Below the pieces are notes generated by a model. That model was not told the DNA's origin, searched no databases, and was given only the letters and a program-made list of their open reading frames with translations. The position numbers were made by a program, and so were the translations under genes. Below, in pieces: positions 1-6,296 of a stretch of 10,895 nt of DNA (positions are counted from its first letter, which is position 1; the number at the start of each line of letters is the position of its first letter). Source of the stretch: Betaproteobacteria bacterium (GTDB lineage Bacteria; Pseudomonadota; Gammaproteobacteria; Burkholderiales; SG8-39); NCBI GenBank assembly GCA_012274205.1, contig JAAOZY010000432.1, positions 1 to 10,895 on the forward strand, in the 5' to 3' direction.

Positions 1-151
1 CCAGCGCCGCGGCCTCGATCAGATTGATCATTACCGGCGTTGCCAACACATGCACGCGGCCGCTGCCCACTTTGGGCGCGGTATGCTCTTCCCCCACCAC
101 CAGTTCGGCGGAGCCTTTCAATCCGGGGCGCAGTGCGCCTATGTCAACCAT
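1..151 (-). CDS. FlK-like hotdog thioesterase, N-terminal part
   Basis: The first 50 residues of a protein are visible before the gene leaves the window at its left edge. The protein begins MVDIGALRPGLKGSAELVV and continues with EEHTAP, GSGRVHVLATP and INLIEAAAL. This is the pattern of the fluoroacetyl-CoA-thioesterase-like (FlK-like) hotdog family, usually about 130-140 residues, which hydrolyses small acyl-CoA thioesters in the cytoplasm. T38 and E46 keep the eight-residue spacing of the FlK catalytic Thr and Glu; the catalytic His would lie outside the window. The start is supported by AGGGGAG about ten bases upstream on the minus strand. The gene is divergent from the MDR oxidoreductase. 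Related uncharacterised thioesterases share this signature, so fluoroacetyl-CoA should not be assumed as substrate. Confidence 0.8.
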   Translation of the reverse strand, partial: MVDIGALRPGLKGSAELVVGEEHTAPKVGSGRVHVLATPVMINLIEAAAL

Positions 152-210
152 GCTGTTCTCCCCTGGCAGACGCCAATGATAGGCGAAGCGCGTCCGCGCG
201 TGCTTGACCG

Positions 211-227
211 CGGGCAAGCTTCGCCCG
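211..227. promoter_or_regulatory. Imperfect dyad in a divergent intergenic region
   Basis: Between the thioesterase start (151) and the oxidoreductase start (314), CGGGC (211-215) and GCCCG (223-227) form an inverted repeat around a seven-base centre, with one further A-T pair inside. A -35-like TTGACC lies beside it at 204-209, but no good -10 follows at 16-18 bases. On the minus strand TATCAT (177-182) could be a -10 for the thioesterase, 26 bases before its start. The dyad is placed where a shared operator for the divergent genes would be expected. In GC-rich DNA such dyads arise often by chance. Confidence 0.25.
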
Positions 228-313
228 GAAATGCGCCCGCGCCGGCGCTTGCGTTACCATGCCGGTGTGCCGTGCCCGGGCCGGTAGCGGCATAAAACAC
301 AGAAGGAGCATTC

Positions 314-1294
314 ATGCGGTCATACTGGATTCAAGCGGGCGCCGAAGGCACCACGCTCGAGCGGCGCGATGTGCCGCCGCCCGAACCCGGCCCGGGGCAG
401 TTGCTATTGCGCGTGCGCGCCGCCGGACTCAACCGCGGCGAGTTCATCGCTGGCCACGGCCTGAGCAAAGCGGGCGCGGCCAAAGCGGCGGGCGGCGAGG
501 GCGCAGGCGAGGTGGTCAAACTCGGCAGCGGCGTCGCCGGCTTCACTGCGGGAGACCGCGTCATGGGGCGCTGCCCCGGCGCGTTCGCCGACTATGCGCT
601 GATGGACGCGCGCGAGGCAGTCGCTATCCCGCAGCGCCTGTCGTGGGAAGCGGCGGCCGGCATCCCGCTTACCTTCATGGTGGTGCACGACATGCTGATC
701 GCGCAGGGCAAGCTCGCCGCCGGCGAATGGCTGGCGGTGACCGGCATTTCCTCCGGCGTGGGCGTCGCGGCGCTGCAGACCGCCAAAGCGCTGGGCGCGA
801 AAGTGATCGGCACCTCGGGCTCGGCAGACAAGCTGGAGAAACTTAAGGCCGCGGGGCTGGACCTCGGCATACGCACGCGCGCCGCGGACTTTTGCGATGC
901 AGTCATGCAGGCGACGGACGGCAAGGGCGCGAACCTCATCGTCAACAACGTCGGCGGCTCGGTGTTTGCCGAATGCGTGCGCGCGCTCGCCTTCCAGGGT
1001 CGGCTTGCCACCGTGGGCTACCTCGACGGCGTGCTCAGGGCCGAAATCGACATAGAAGCGCTGCATTCGAAACGCCTGGTGCTGTTCGGCGTATCCAACA
1101 AGCTGCGCAGCGCCGAGCAGCGCGCGCAATCCGCGCGCGGCTTCGTCGCCGACATCCTGCCGGCGATCGCCGACGGCCGCATCACGCCGCTGCTGGACCG
1201 CGTCTACGCCTTCGACGAACTGCCAGCGGCCAAAGCCTACATGGAATCGAACGCGCATCTGGGCAAGATCGTGCTGCGCGTGCCTGACGCGTAA
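314..1294 (+). CDS. Zinc-less MDR oxidoreductase, quinone oxidoreductase type
   Basis: This 326-residue protein has the length and layout of the medium-chain dehydrogenase/reductase quinone-oxidoreductase group. A GroES-like N-terminal half (about 1-120) includes AGLNRGE, GGEGAGEVVKLG and GDRV. A Rossmann half (about 125-260) carries the glycine-rich nucleotide loop TGISSGVGVAAL near residues 143-154, the form typical of NADPH-using members. The C-terminal part ends with the family-like AHLGKIVLRV. The catalytic-zinc Cys and the structural-zinc four-Cys lobe are absent, so zinc-independent NADPH-dependent reduction of a quinone, enone or similar carbonyl is expected in the cytosol. The start has AGAAGGAG at 301-308, five bases upstream. 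The substrate cannot be told from sequence. The gene appears monocistronic and divergent from the thioesterase. Confidence 0.85.
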   Translation: MRSYWIQAGAEGTTLERRDVPPPEPGPGQLLLRVRAAGLNRGEFIAGHGLSKAGAAKAAGGEGAGEVVKLGSGVAGFTAGDRVMGRCPGAFADYALMDAREAVAIPQRLSWEAAAGIPLTFMVVHDMLIAQGKLAAGEWLAVTGISSGVGVAALQTAKALGAKVIGTSGSADKLEKLKAAGLDLGIRTRAADFCDAVMQATDGKGANLIVNNVGGSVFAECVRALAFQGRLATVGYLDGVLRAEIDIEALHSKRLVLFGVSNKLRSAEQRAQSARGFVADILPAIADGRITPLLDRVYAFDELPAAKAYMESNAHLGKIVLRVPDA

Positions 1295-1404
1295 CACGCG
1301 TAGCATCTGCTCACAATTGCTTACGCACTGCGCGCGTTCAATGGCGGAGACTGGGTTTGCGTGCCGATCCTGTTCTGCACGCACATCCCTGAAAGGACGA
1401 AGCC

Positions 1405-1755
1405 ATGAACACCACGAAGAAACTGATATCCATCCTGAGTGCGTGCGCCCTGCTCGCCGCAACGGCGCCCGCGTTTGCCGACCCCGGGCGAGGAGGCGAG
1501 CGCGATTACCAGCGCCAGCATCAATACTACGCGGCGTCTGGCCGTGACGACAATCGCGGCTATCAGCGCGGCTGGGACCGCCAGCGCGCGCTAGTGGGAC
1601 AGCGGCAGGTTCGCGTCGAGCGCCCGGTGTACTATGCCCAGCCGGTTCACGTCGAACGCCCGTACTATGCGCAAGCTGCGCCCATCAATGACATCATCAT
1701 CCCGGTCGCCATACTCAGCGCCGTAATCGGCGGCTACCTCTACAGCCACCAGTAG
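1405..1755 (+). CDS. Small exported protein of unknown function
   Basis: The gene encodes 116 residues. Residues 1-25 form a classic Sec signal peptide: MNTTKK basic head, hydrophobic core, and APAFA ahead of D26 as a signal-peptidase I site. The mature part (26-95) is polar and rich in Arg, Gln, Tyr and Gly, with RDDNRGYQRGWDRQR and a duplicated VxVERP-YYAQ stretch (residues 69-79 and 81-90). A hydrophobic C-terminal segment (about 96-113, IIIPVAILSAVIGGYLY) could anchor it to a membrane or insert into the envelope. AAAGGA at 1392-1397 is a suitable ribosome binding site. I do not recognise the family. Location in the periplasm or envelope is inferred; the function is unknown. A strong hairpin follows the stop codon. 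Confidence 0.7.
   Translation: MNTTKKLISILSACALLAATAPAFADPGRGGERDYQRQHQYYAASGRDDNRGYQRGWDRQRALVGQRQVRVERPVYYAQPVHVERPYYAQAAPINDIIIPVAILSAVIGGYLYSHQ
1609..1674 (+). repeat. Coding tandem duplication (VxVERP-YYAQ)
   Basis: Two adjacent units inside the small exported protein encode VRVERPVYYAQ (1609-1641) and VHVERPYYAQ (1645-1674), separated by one Pro codon. The units are alike in DNA as well as protein and differ by one Val codon and a few third-position changes. This points to an in-frame duplication that has since drifted. Confidence 0.6.
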
Positions 1756-1760
1756 TGGCT

Positions 1761-1792
1761 GCGGCCGGCGCCACCGGCGCAGAGCCGGCCGC
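1761..1792 (+). terminator. Strong GC-rich hairpin after the small exported gene
   Basis: Five bases after the TAG stop, GCGGCCGGC (1761-1769) pairs perfectly with GCCGGCCGC (1784-1792). An inner GCC/GGC pairing around ACC can extend the stem, leaving a five-base bulge. No T-run follows, so this is not a textbook intrinsic terminator. It may be a 3' stabilising hairpin, a weak terminator or an attenuator between this gene and the aspartate dehydrogenase, which starts 57 bases further on. Confidence 0.4.
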
Positions 1793-1849
1793 GAACGCCG
1801 TGCGGCCAATGTGTGGCAGAATCTGCCCCTGCTCAAGAGGACCGCAGGC

Positions 1850-2665
1850 ATGCGCATCGGCATCATCGGCGGCGGGGTCATCGCCCGCCTGTTTCTCGAA
1901 CACATTGCGCGCGGCGACATGGGCGAGGCGCGCGTGGTGGCGATTCAGGGCCGCAGCCCGGCCTCGCGCGGCAAGCCCCTGGCCGAGCAGTACCGGGTAA
2001 GGTTCGTCACGGATCTCGACGCGCTGCTGGCCGAGCGCCCCGAGGTGGTGATCGAAGCGGCCTCGCACGACGCAGTGCGCGAATTCGCGCGGCCGCTGCT
2101 CGAGCACGGCATCCCGGTGATCATCCTCTCGGGCGGCGCGCTTTGCGACGACGCGCTGCGCGCGCGCCTCGAAGCTGCGGCGGCCAAACACAAGGCGCTG
2201 CTGTACGTGCCCTCTGGCGGCATCGGCGGCCTGGACGCGCTCAAGGCCGCGTGCCTGGCCGGCGCCGATACGGTCGAGATCGCGGTGACCAAGCCGCCGG
2301 CGGCGTGGAAGGGGATTCCCTACGTCGAAAAAATGAAACTCAACCTCGACCATCTCACCGGCCCGGTGACGCTGTTCGAGGGCAGCGCGCGCGCCGGCGT
2401 GCCCTACTTCCCCGCCAACGTGAACATCGCCGCGGCGCTGGCCATGGCCGGCATCGGCTTCGACCGCACGCAGCTCAAAGTGGTCGCCGACCCGGCGCTG
2501 CTCTACAACACGCACTACATCAACATCCGCGGCAAGACCGGGACCATCAGCATCAAGTTCGAAAGCGTGCCTTTCCCCGACAACCCCAAGACCGCCATGC
2601 TCGCCTGCTACAGCGCGCTCGCCGCGTTCAAGCAATTCAATTCGCCAGTGCGTTATGGCACTTGA
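1850..2665 (+). CDS. nadX: L-aspartate dehydrogenase
   Basis: The 271-residue product matches the aspartate dehydrogenase family (about 260-270 residues, EC 1.4.1.21), which oxidises L-aspartate with NAD(P)+ through iminoaspartate, giving oxaloacetate and ammonia. The N-terminus MRIGIIGGGVIA is the Rossmann dinucleotide loop. PSGGIGGLDAL (121-131), PANVNIAAALAMAG (188-201) and ADPALLYNTHYINI (213-226) are family signatures; H222 in NTHYI corresponds to the conserved catalytic His. I chose the ATG at 1850 because the Rossmann strand starts there and AGAGGA (1836-1841) lies eight bases before it. An in-frame ATG at 1811 would add 13 residues with no family similarity. The stop overlaps the start of the TPP enzyme gene. 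In Thermotoga NadX feeds NAD synthesis, but no nad genes are near here, so a catabolic or amination role is also possible. Confidence 0.88.
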   Translation: MRIGIIGGGVIARLFLEHIARGDMGEARVVAIQGRSPASRGKPLAEQYRVRFVTDLDALLAERPEVVIEAASHDAVREFARPLLEHGIPVIILSGGALCDDALRARLEAAAAKHKALLYVPSGGIGGLDALKAACLAGADTVEIAVTKPPAAWKGIPYVEKMKLNLDHLTGPVTLFEGSARAGVPYFPANVNIAAALAMAGIGFDRTQLKVVADPALLYNTHYINIRGKTGTISIKFESVPFPDNPKTAMLACYSALAAFKQFNSPVRYGT

Positions 2666-4331
2666 GCGCACCGGCCGCCAGGCGGCCGGCAGCAACGCCG
2701 ATCTGATCGTCGCCGTACTCAAAGCCGCCGGCGTCCGGCATGGATTCGGCGTGCCCAGCGGCAATGTGCTGCCGCTGATGGATGCGATGCGCGCGGGCGG
2801 CATGCGCTTCGTGCTTACTGCACACGAGGGCTCGGCCGCGTTCGCCGCGGATGTCACGGGCAGGATGAGCGGCGTGCCCGGCCTGTGCATCGCCACCCTG
2901 GGCCCGGGCGCGACCAATCTGAGCACCGGCGTGGGCAGCGCCTGGCTGGACCGCTCGCCGCTGCTTGCGATCACCTGCACGCTGAACGAGGCGCAACTCG
3001 GCCGCCGGCTGCAGATGTGGATCGACCATCAGGCGCTGTTCAAGCCCATCACCAAGGGCTCGTTCCGGCTGCGCCGCGGGGAGATCGCAGCGACGCTGAA
3101 CGCGGCGCTGCAGCTCGCGCTGACCGAACCGCAGGGCCCGGTGCACCTGGACCTGCCCGAGGACGTGGCGCTGGCGCCAGTCACCGAGACGCTCGCGCCA
3201 GCCACCGAGACGCCCGCGCCAGCGACCGAGCCATTGTGTCGGACGGCGCAGCCGGTTCCCCTGGCCGCGGCAGCGCCGGTCGCGATCGCGCGTGCCGGCG
3301 AATTGCTGCGCGCGGCCAGGCGCCCCATTGCCGTGATCGGCGCGAATGCCATGCGCATGCGCGATCCGCAGGCGCTGCGCGCGTTCATCGAGCACCACGG
3401 CATGCCGTTCGCGACGACGCTGATGGCCAAGGGCCTGATCGACGAGGACCATCCGCTGTCGCTCGGCTGCATCGAGCGCGCGCTGCGCCAACTGCAGCGC
3501 GGGTTTATCCGCGGCGCCGATCTCATCGTCGGGCTCGGCTACGACACCATCGAGGTGGAATACGAGGCCTGGGCCGGCGCGGTGCCGGTGCTGCACGTCG
3601 ACATCGGAAGCGCCGACGTCGATGCCAGCGTGCACATCGCGCAACAGGTTCTGGGTGATCTGGACGATGCGCTGGCGCGGCTGAGGGCGCTGCCCGCGGC
3701 ATCCAACGCATGGCCGGCGCAAGCCGTGCGCCGGCATCGCGACGCGTTCCAGGCGGCGCTGCGTCCGCAGACCAAGGGCTTCGCGCCGCACCAGGCGATA
3801 GACGTGGTGCGCAAGCTGCTGCCGCGGGAGGGCGTGCTCGCCTTCGATGTGGGCGCGCACACCCACCAGATCGGCAGCCAGTGGACCGCGCACGCGCCGC
3901 GCAGCTTCCTCATCACCAACGGCTGGTCGTCGATGGGTTTCGGCATTCCGGCGGCGCTCGCCGCCAAGCTCGCGCGCCCGGAACTGCCGGTGGTATGCGT
4001 GCTTGGCGACGGCTGCTTCCAGATGACCTGCGGGGAAGTGGCGGTCGCGCTGCGCGAGCGCCTTGCCATCCCGATCGTCGTCCTCGACGACCGCTGGCTG
4101 TCGCTGATCAAGCTCAAGCAGGAGCGGCGGCACCTGCCCCATTTCGGCACCGAAGTGTCGCCCGGCGCTTACCGGCCGCCGCCGGCGCATTACTTCGGCG
4201 TGCCCGCGGTCGGGGTCGACAGCGCCGCGGACCTGGAGCGCGAACTGCGCAAAGCCCTCGCCGCGGACGGCCCGACCATCATCGAAGCGCTGGTCGACGC
4301 CGCGCATTATTCGCAAACGGTGTTCGACTAG
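2655..4331 (+). CDS. TPP-dependent enzyme, acetolactate synthase/benzoylformate decarboxylase-like
   Basis: The 558-residue protein has the three-domain order of TPP-dependent 2-oxoacid enzymes. The PYR domain (about 10-172) has the activating glutamate E58 in AHEGSAAFAADVTGRMSG. A central domain (about 205-345) follows. The PP domain (about 375-548) has GWSSMGFGIPAA and the TPP/Mg motif starting GDGCFQM (451-457). That motif ends in VVLDDRWLSL, so Asp478-Asp479 occupy the place of the usual Asn-Asn. The linker between the first two domains (174-194) is a threefold heptad-like repeat. The ATG lies inside the preceding gene with an 11-base overlap and no clear Shine-Dalgarno, which implies translational coupling to aspartate dehydrogenase. 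Decarboxylation or carboligation of a 2-oxoacid is expected; the substrate is unknown. Oxaloacetate is one candidate from context. True acetolactate synthase is less likely because no small regulatory subunit gene is adjacent. Confidence 0.85.
   Translation: MALERTGRQAAGSNADLIVAVLKAAGVRHGFGVPSGNVLPLMDAMRAGGMRFVLTAHEGSAAFAADVTGRMSGVPGLCIATLGPGATNLSTGVGSAWLDRSPLLAITCTLNEAQLGRRLQMWIDHQALFKPITKGSFRLRRGEIAATLNAALQLALTEPQGPVHLDLPEDVALAPVTETLAPATETPAPATEPLCRTAQPVPLAAAAPVAIARAGELLRAARRPIAVIGANAMRMRDPQALRAFIEHHGMPFATTLMAKGLIDEDHPLSLGCIERALRQLQRGFIRGADLIVGLGYDTIEVEYEAWAGAVPVLHVDIGSADVDASVHIAQQVLGDLDDALARLRALPAASNAWPAQAVRRHRDAFQAALRPQTKGFAPHQAIDVVRKLLPREGVLAFDVGAHTHQIGSQWTAHAPRSFLITNGWSSMGFGIPAALAAKLARPELPVVCVLGDGCFQMTCGEVAVALRERLAIPIVVLDDRWLSLIKLKQERRHLPHFGTEVSPGAYRPPPAHYFGVPAVGVDSAADLERELRKALAADGPTIIEALVDAAHYSQTVFD
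3174..3236 (+). repeat. Three in-frame 21-base tandem repeats in the TPP gene
   Basis: Units at 3174-3194, 3195-3215 and 3216-3236 encode APVTETL, APATETP and APATEPL. They begin with identical GCGCCAG and share ACCGAG, differing at a few positions. They fall in the linker between the PYR and central domains (residues 174-194), where a length change is tolerable. This looks like slipped-strand or duplication growth of a Pro/Thr/Glu linker. Confidence 0.75.
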
Positions 4332-4555
4332 CGCTGCCGCTCAGCCGGCGCGCAGGCGAAAAACAGCGCCAGCCAGGCCGGGATATTCGGCAGCCACAGG
4401 GCCACCCGGTCGCCTGCGCCAACGCCGAGTTCGCGCAGCGAGCGTGCAAGGCGCGCGCTGTCGTAGGCAAGCGCCGCATAGGCGAGCGGCCGATCGCGGT
4501 CCAGCAGCGCACCGGGCGCAGCGGCGAGAAATGCGGGCAGCGTATCCGGCTTCAT
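4328..4555 (-). pseudogene. AMP-forming acyl-CoA synthetase, N-terminal remnant
   Basis: The frame reads 75 residues starting MKPDTLPAFLAAAPGALL and continuing with PLAYAALAYDSARLARSL, RELGVGAGDRVALWLP and NIPAWLALFFACA. This is the N-terminal motif series of AMP-binding acyl-CoA synthetases (ANL family), which normally exceed 500 residues. After FFACA the family continues RLGA; here the frame gives PAERQR and stops. Reading in the neighbouring frame from about 4346-4349 restores RLSG, which suggests a single-base insertion. The stop (CTA at 4328-4330 on the plus strand) overlaps the stop of the convergent TPP gene within CTAG, and no adenylation core follows. There is no convincing ribosome binding site. 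I read this as a truncated, frameshifted gene left by a deletion or rearrangement. A short functional peptide is possible but unlikely. Confidence 0.65.
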
Positions 4556-4610
4556 GCGCGCGAGGGTAATCCCGCTGCTGCGGCGGCGCAAGAATCGGGC
4601 CGCGAGACAT

Positions 4611-4624
4611 CCGGCCGAAGCCGG
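4611..4624 (-). terminator. TTCG-loop hairpin downstream of the PAS gene
   Basis: On the minus strand CCGGC-TTCG-GCCGG forms a five-pair stem closed by a C(UUCG)G tetraloop, an unusually stable loop class in RNA. It begins 15 bases after the sensor gene stop. No T-run follows, so a terminator role is only suggested by the position. It may mark the 3' end of the sensor transcript. Confidence 0.3.
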
Positions 4625-4638
4625 CAGCGGCGCCTGAT

Positions 4639-5919
4639 TCAGACCGGCTGGAGCTTGGGCACCGTGGCCTCGTCGTGAATGGTCCAGACGGCGTGGACCA
4701 CGGTCCCATGTTCATCCCGCAACGGGAAAACACACGCTGCAAGCGCGATCACCGTGCCGTCTTTGCAACGTTCCATGTACTTCCCCTGCCAGGTCTGATC
4801 CTGGCTGACTGTCCACAGGATTTCCTTGAACAGTGAATCCGACGACAGCCCCTGTCTGGATGCATCGACGCTGCGCCCCGCGAGCTCAGCGGAGGTGTAT
4901 CCGGTCAATTGCGCATAGGCATTGTTCACGAATTCGATCCGGCCCGCGCCGTCGCAGATCAGGATAGCCTCACTCAGGCGGTCGTAAGCCCGCGCCGCAA
5001 GACGCAAGTCGACGTCGGCGCGCGCATGCGCGCTGAGGTTGCGCGCCACGACCACGATCATCTGCAATTCCCCGGACTCGTCGCGCACCGGATTGCCGTC
5101 ACATTCGGCAATCAGCATGTCCCCCTTGCCGGGGACCAGATAAAGCTTGGTGCGCTCGCTTTGCTGGGCGCCGCGCAGGACCGCCAGAAACGCCTTTGCC
5201 CGCTCGCGGTCGTGGGGATGGACAAGATCGACCCAGTCGCTTCCGTCCGCATAAGCCTTGGCGGAAAAATAAGCCTGGTGCGAGGGGCTGGCGTAACGGA
5301 AGCGTCCTTTGGAATCGAGCACCGCGACCAGGTCGCCGGCGTGCTCGGCGATGAAGCGAAATTGCGCTTCGCTGCTGCGCAGCACGCTGCGGGTGCGCAG
5401 CAGGCGCGAATTCTGGTCATGCAGGAACAAGCCCAGGGAAACGCCATAGGCGACGATGCCGAAGTAACAAAGCGCCGTCACCAGCGTTCCGGTTGCCGGC
5501 TGGATCCGGTAGCCGCCCAACGCACCCCAGATCAGTGCCCCGGCCGCGTACCAGAGCAAACCCATCAGAAACCGCTTGCCACCGCCACAAACGGCGTTGT
5601 TCAGGCTTATGGCCAACAGCGCGCCGCAGCTGGGCCAGAGCGCGAAATGCATTTGCGCCATCCACATGCCCATCAGCGCGGAGTCGGCGTTCAGGTTCCT
5701 GAACTCGGCGCGCTTGGAGTCGACCGCGATGCGCGCATGCAGATAGGCCAGGTGCGGGTAAGCGAGCAGCGTCAGCAGCGCGAGGATCGCGGTGGCCGGA
5801 TCCACGCCGCGCTCGGCCAGCAGCGCGCATACGATCAGAAACGAGTACGCGAACGATGCGGTTCTCGAAACATAGTTGACGCGCGCTATACGATGCGCCA
5901 CCGGCAACAGAATTTCCAT
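4639..5919 (-). CDS. MASE2-PAS-PAS membrane sensor without output domain
   Basis: The 426-residue protein begins with a MASE2-type integral membrane sensor domain (about 8-175). This is recognisable by RIARVNYVSR, PHLAYLHAR, AEFRNLNADSALMGMWMAQ and several hydrophobic segments up to about residue 168. A short linker leads to PAS 1 (about 184-297, including HPHDRERA) and PAS 2 (about 308-417, including DGAGRIEFVNNAYAQLTGYT and WQGKYMERCKDGT). MASE2 normally precedes a GGDEF diguanylate cyclase or an adenylate cyclase, but here the protein ends nine residues after PAS 2 (EATVPKLQPV). I see no GGDEF, EAL, kinase, HAMP or HTH motif. It could act by protein-protein signalling or be a shortened cyclase. 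AGGGGAG lies just before the ATG; a second ATG five bases upstream is out of frame. An operator-like repeat lies in its leader. Confidence 0.82.
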   Translation of the reverse strand: MEILLPVAHRIARVNYVSRTASFAYSFLIVCALLAERGVDPATAILALLTLLAYPHLAYLHARIAVDSKRAEFRNLNADSALMGMWMAQMHFALWPSCGALLAISLNNAVCGGGKRFLMGLLWYAAGALIWGALGGYRIQPATGTLVTALCYFGIVAYGVSLGLFLHDQNSRLLRTRSVLRSSEAQFRFIAEHAGDLVAVLDSKGRFRYASPSHQAYFSAKAYADGSDWVDLVHPHDRERAKAFLAVLRGAQQSERTKLYLVPGKGDMLIAECDGNPVRDESGELQMIVVVARNLSAHARADVDLRLAARAYDRLSEAILICDGAGRIEFVNNAYAQLTGYTSAELAGRSVDASRQGLSSDSLFKEILWTVSQDQTWQGKYMERCKDGTVIALAACVFPLRDEHGTVVHAVWTIHDEATVPKLQPV

Positions 5920-5932
5920 CCCATCTCCCCTG

Positions 5933-5949
5933 GCTTGATCAAATCAAGC
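5933..5949. promoter_or_regulatory. Perfect inverted repeat in the PAS sensor leader
   Basis: GCTTGAT-CAA-ATCAAGC is a perfect seven-base inverted repeat with a three-base centre. It lies just upstream of the ribosome binding site of the MASE2-PAS-PAS gene, 14 bases from its start codon. It could be a regulator binding site or an mRNA stem that affects initiation. It is more AT-rich than its surroundings. No regulator gene is adjacent to pair it with. Confidence 0.35.
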
Positions 5950-6296
5950 TGACGAGCTGCCCCTGCAGCCAGTTGCGCAGGCGGTTCCGCCGACGCTTGG
6001 TTCTTGTGTTCCAGCAAATGTCGGAATTACACCAGCTGTGACCAAAGCCCGGCGATCGCCATCCCCGATTGCCAACTCTGCGCCCGGTCCTGAGGGCATA
6101 ACATCGTTGCTCGCAACAATCATGCCAATCCCCCGGAATTGCCGATACACGCGCCAGCCCGGCATCGAAGCGAGGCGCGTAATGGCGTGGGCACCACGCA
6201 AGAAGCGGGTGGCGTGCCCGCAACATCGGCGGTAAAGTGCGCGCTGAACTTTTCCCCCGCCTCCTCCCCAACTACAGCGGTACGAGGCAAACGAAC
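5950..6296. other. Gene-free interval between sensor and EamA permease genes
   Basis: No convincing gene lies in this stretch. Minus-strand frames of 85 and 110 codons are open but show no family resemblance, lack a clear ribosome binding site and have less GC-biased third positions than neighbouring genes. The stretch holds an imperfect dyad at 6009-6026 (TTCC...GGAA with an inner CA/TG pair) and a GTTGC-TC-GCAAC hairpin at 6106-6117. It must carry the promoters of the two divergent genes, but I find no clear -35/-10 pair. Part may be a degraded gene or an interspersed repeat. Confidence 0.5.

Noticed and set aside
1287..1301. ACGCGT-AAC-ACGCGT repeated at the end of the MDR oxidoreductase gene
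   Set aside because: Two copies of a short GC-rich palindrome next to the stop codon, with no T-run and no promoter-like sequence; most likely chance.
404..1462. A 352-codon minus-strand frame opposite the MDR oxidoreductase
   Set aside because: It is antisense to a well-supported gene, has no recognisable motif, and its composition is that of a shadow frame.
2637..4316. A long open frame (559 codons) on the minus strand opposite the TPP enzyme gene
   Set aside because: The plus strand encodes a protein with full TPP-enzyme motifs. The antisense product is a low-complexity Arg/Ala/Gly-rich sequence with no family features, as expected when GC-rich codon bias keeps a mirror frame open.
5944..6201. 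An 85-codon minus-strand frame in the gene-free interval
   Set aside because: It has no family resemblance and no ribosome binding site, and its third-position bias is weaker than in neighbouring genes. It overlaps the operator-like repeat. I kept the interval as unassigned.
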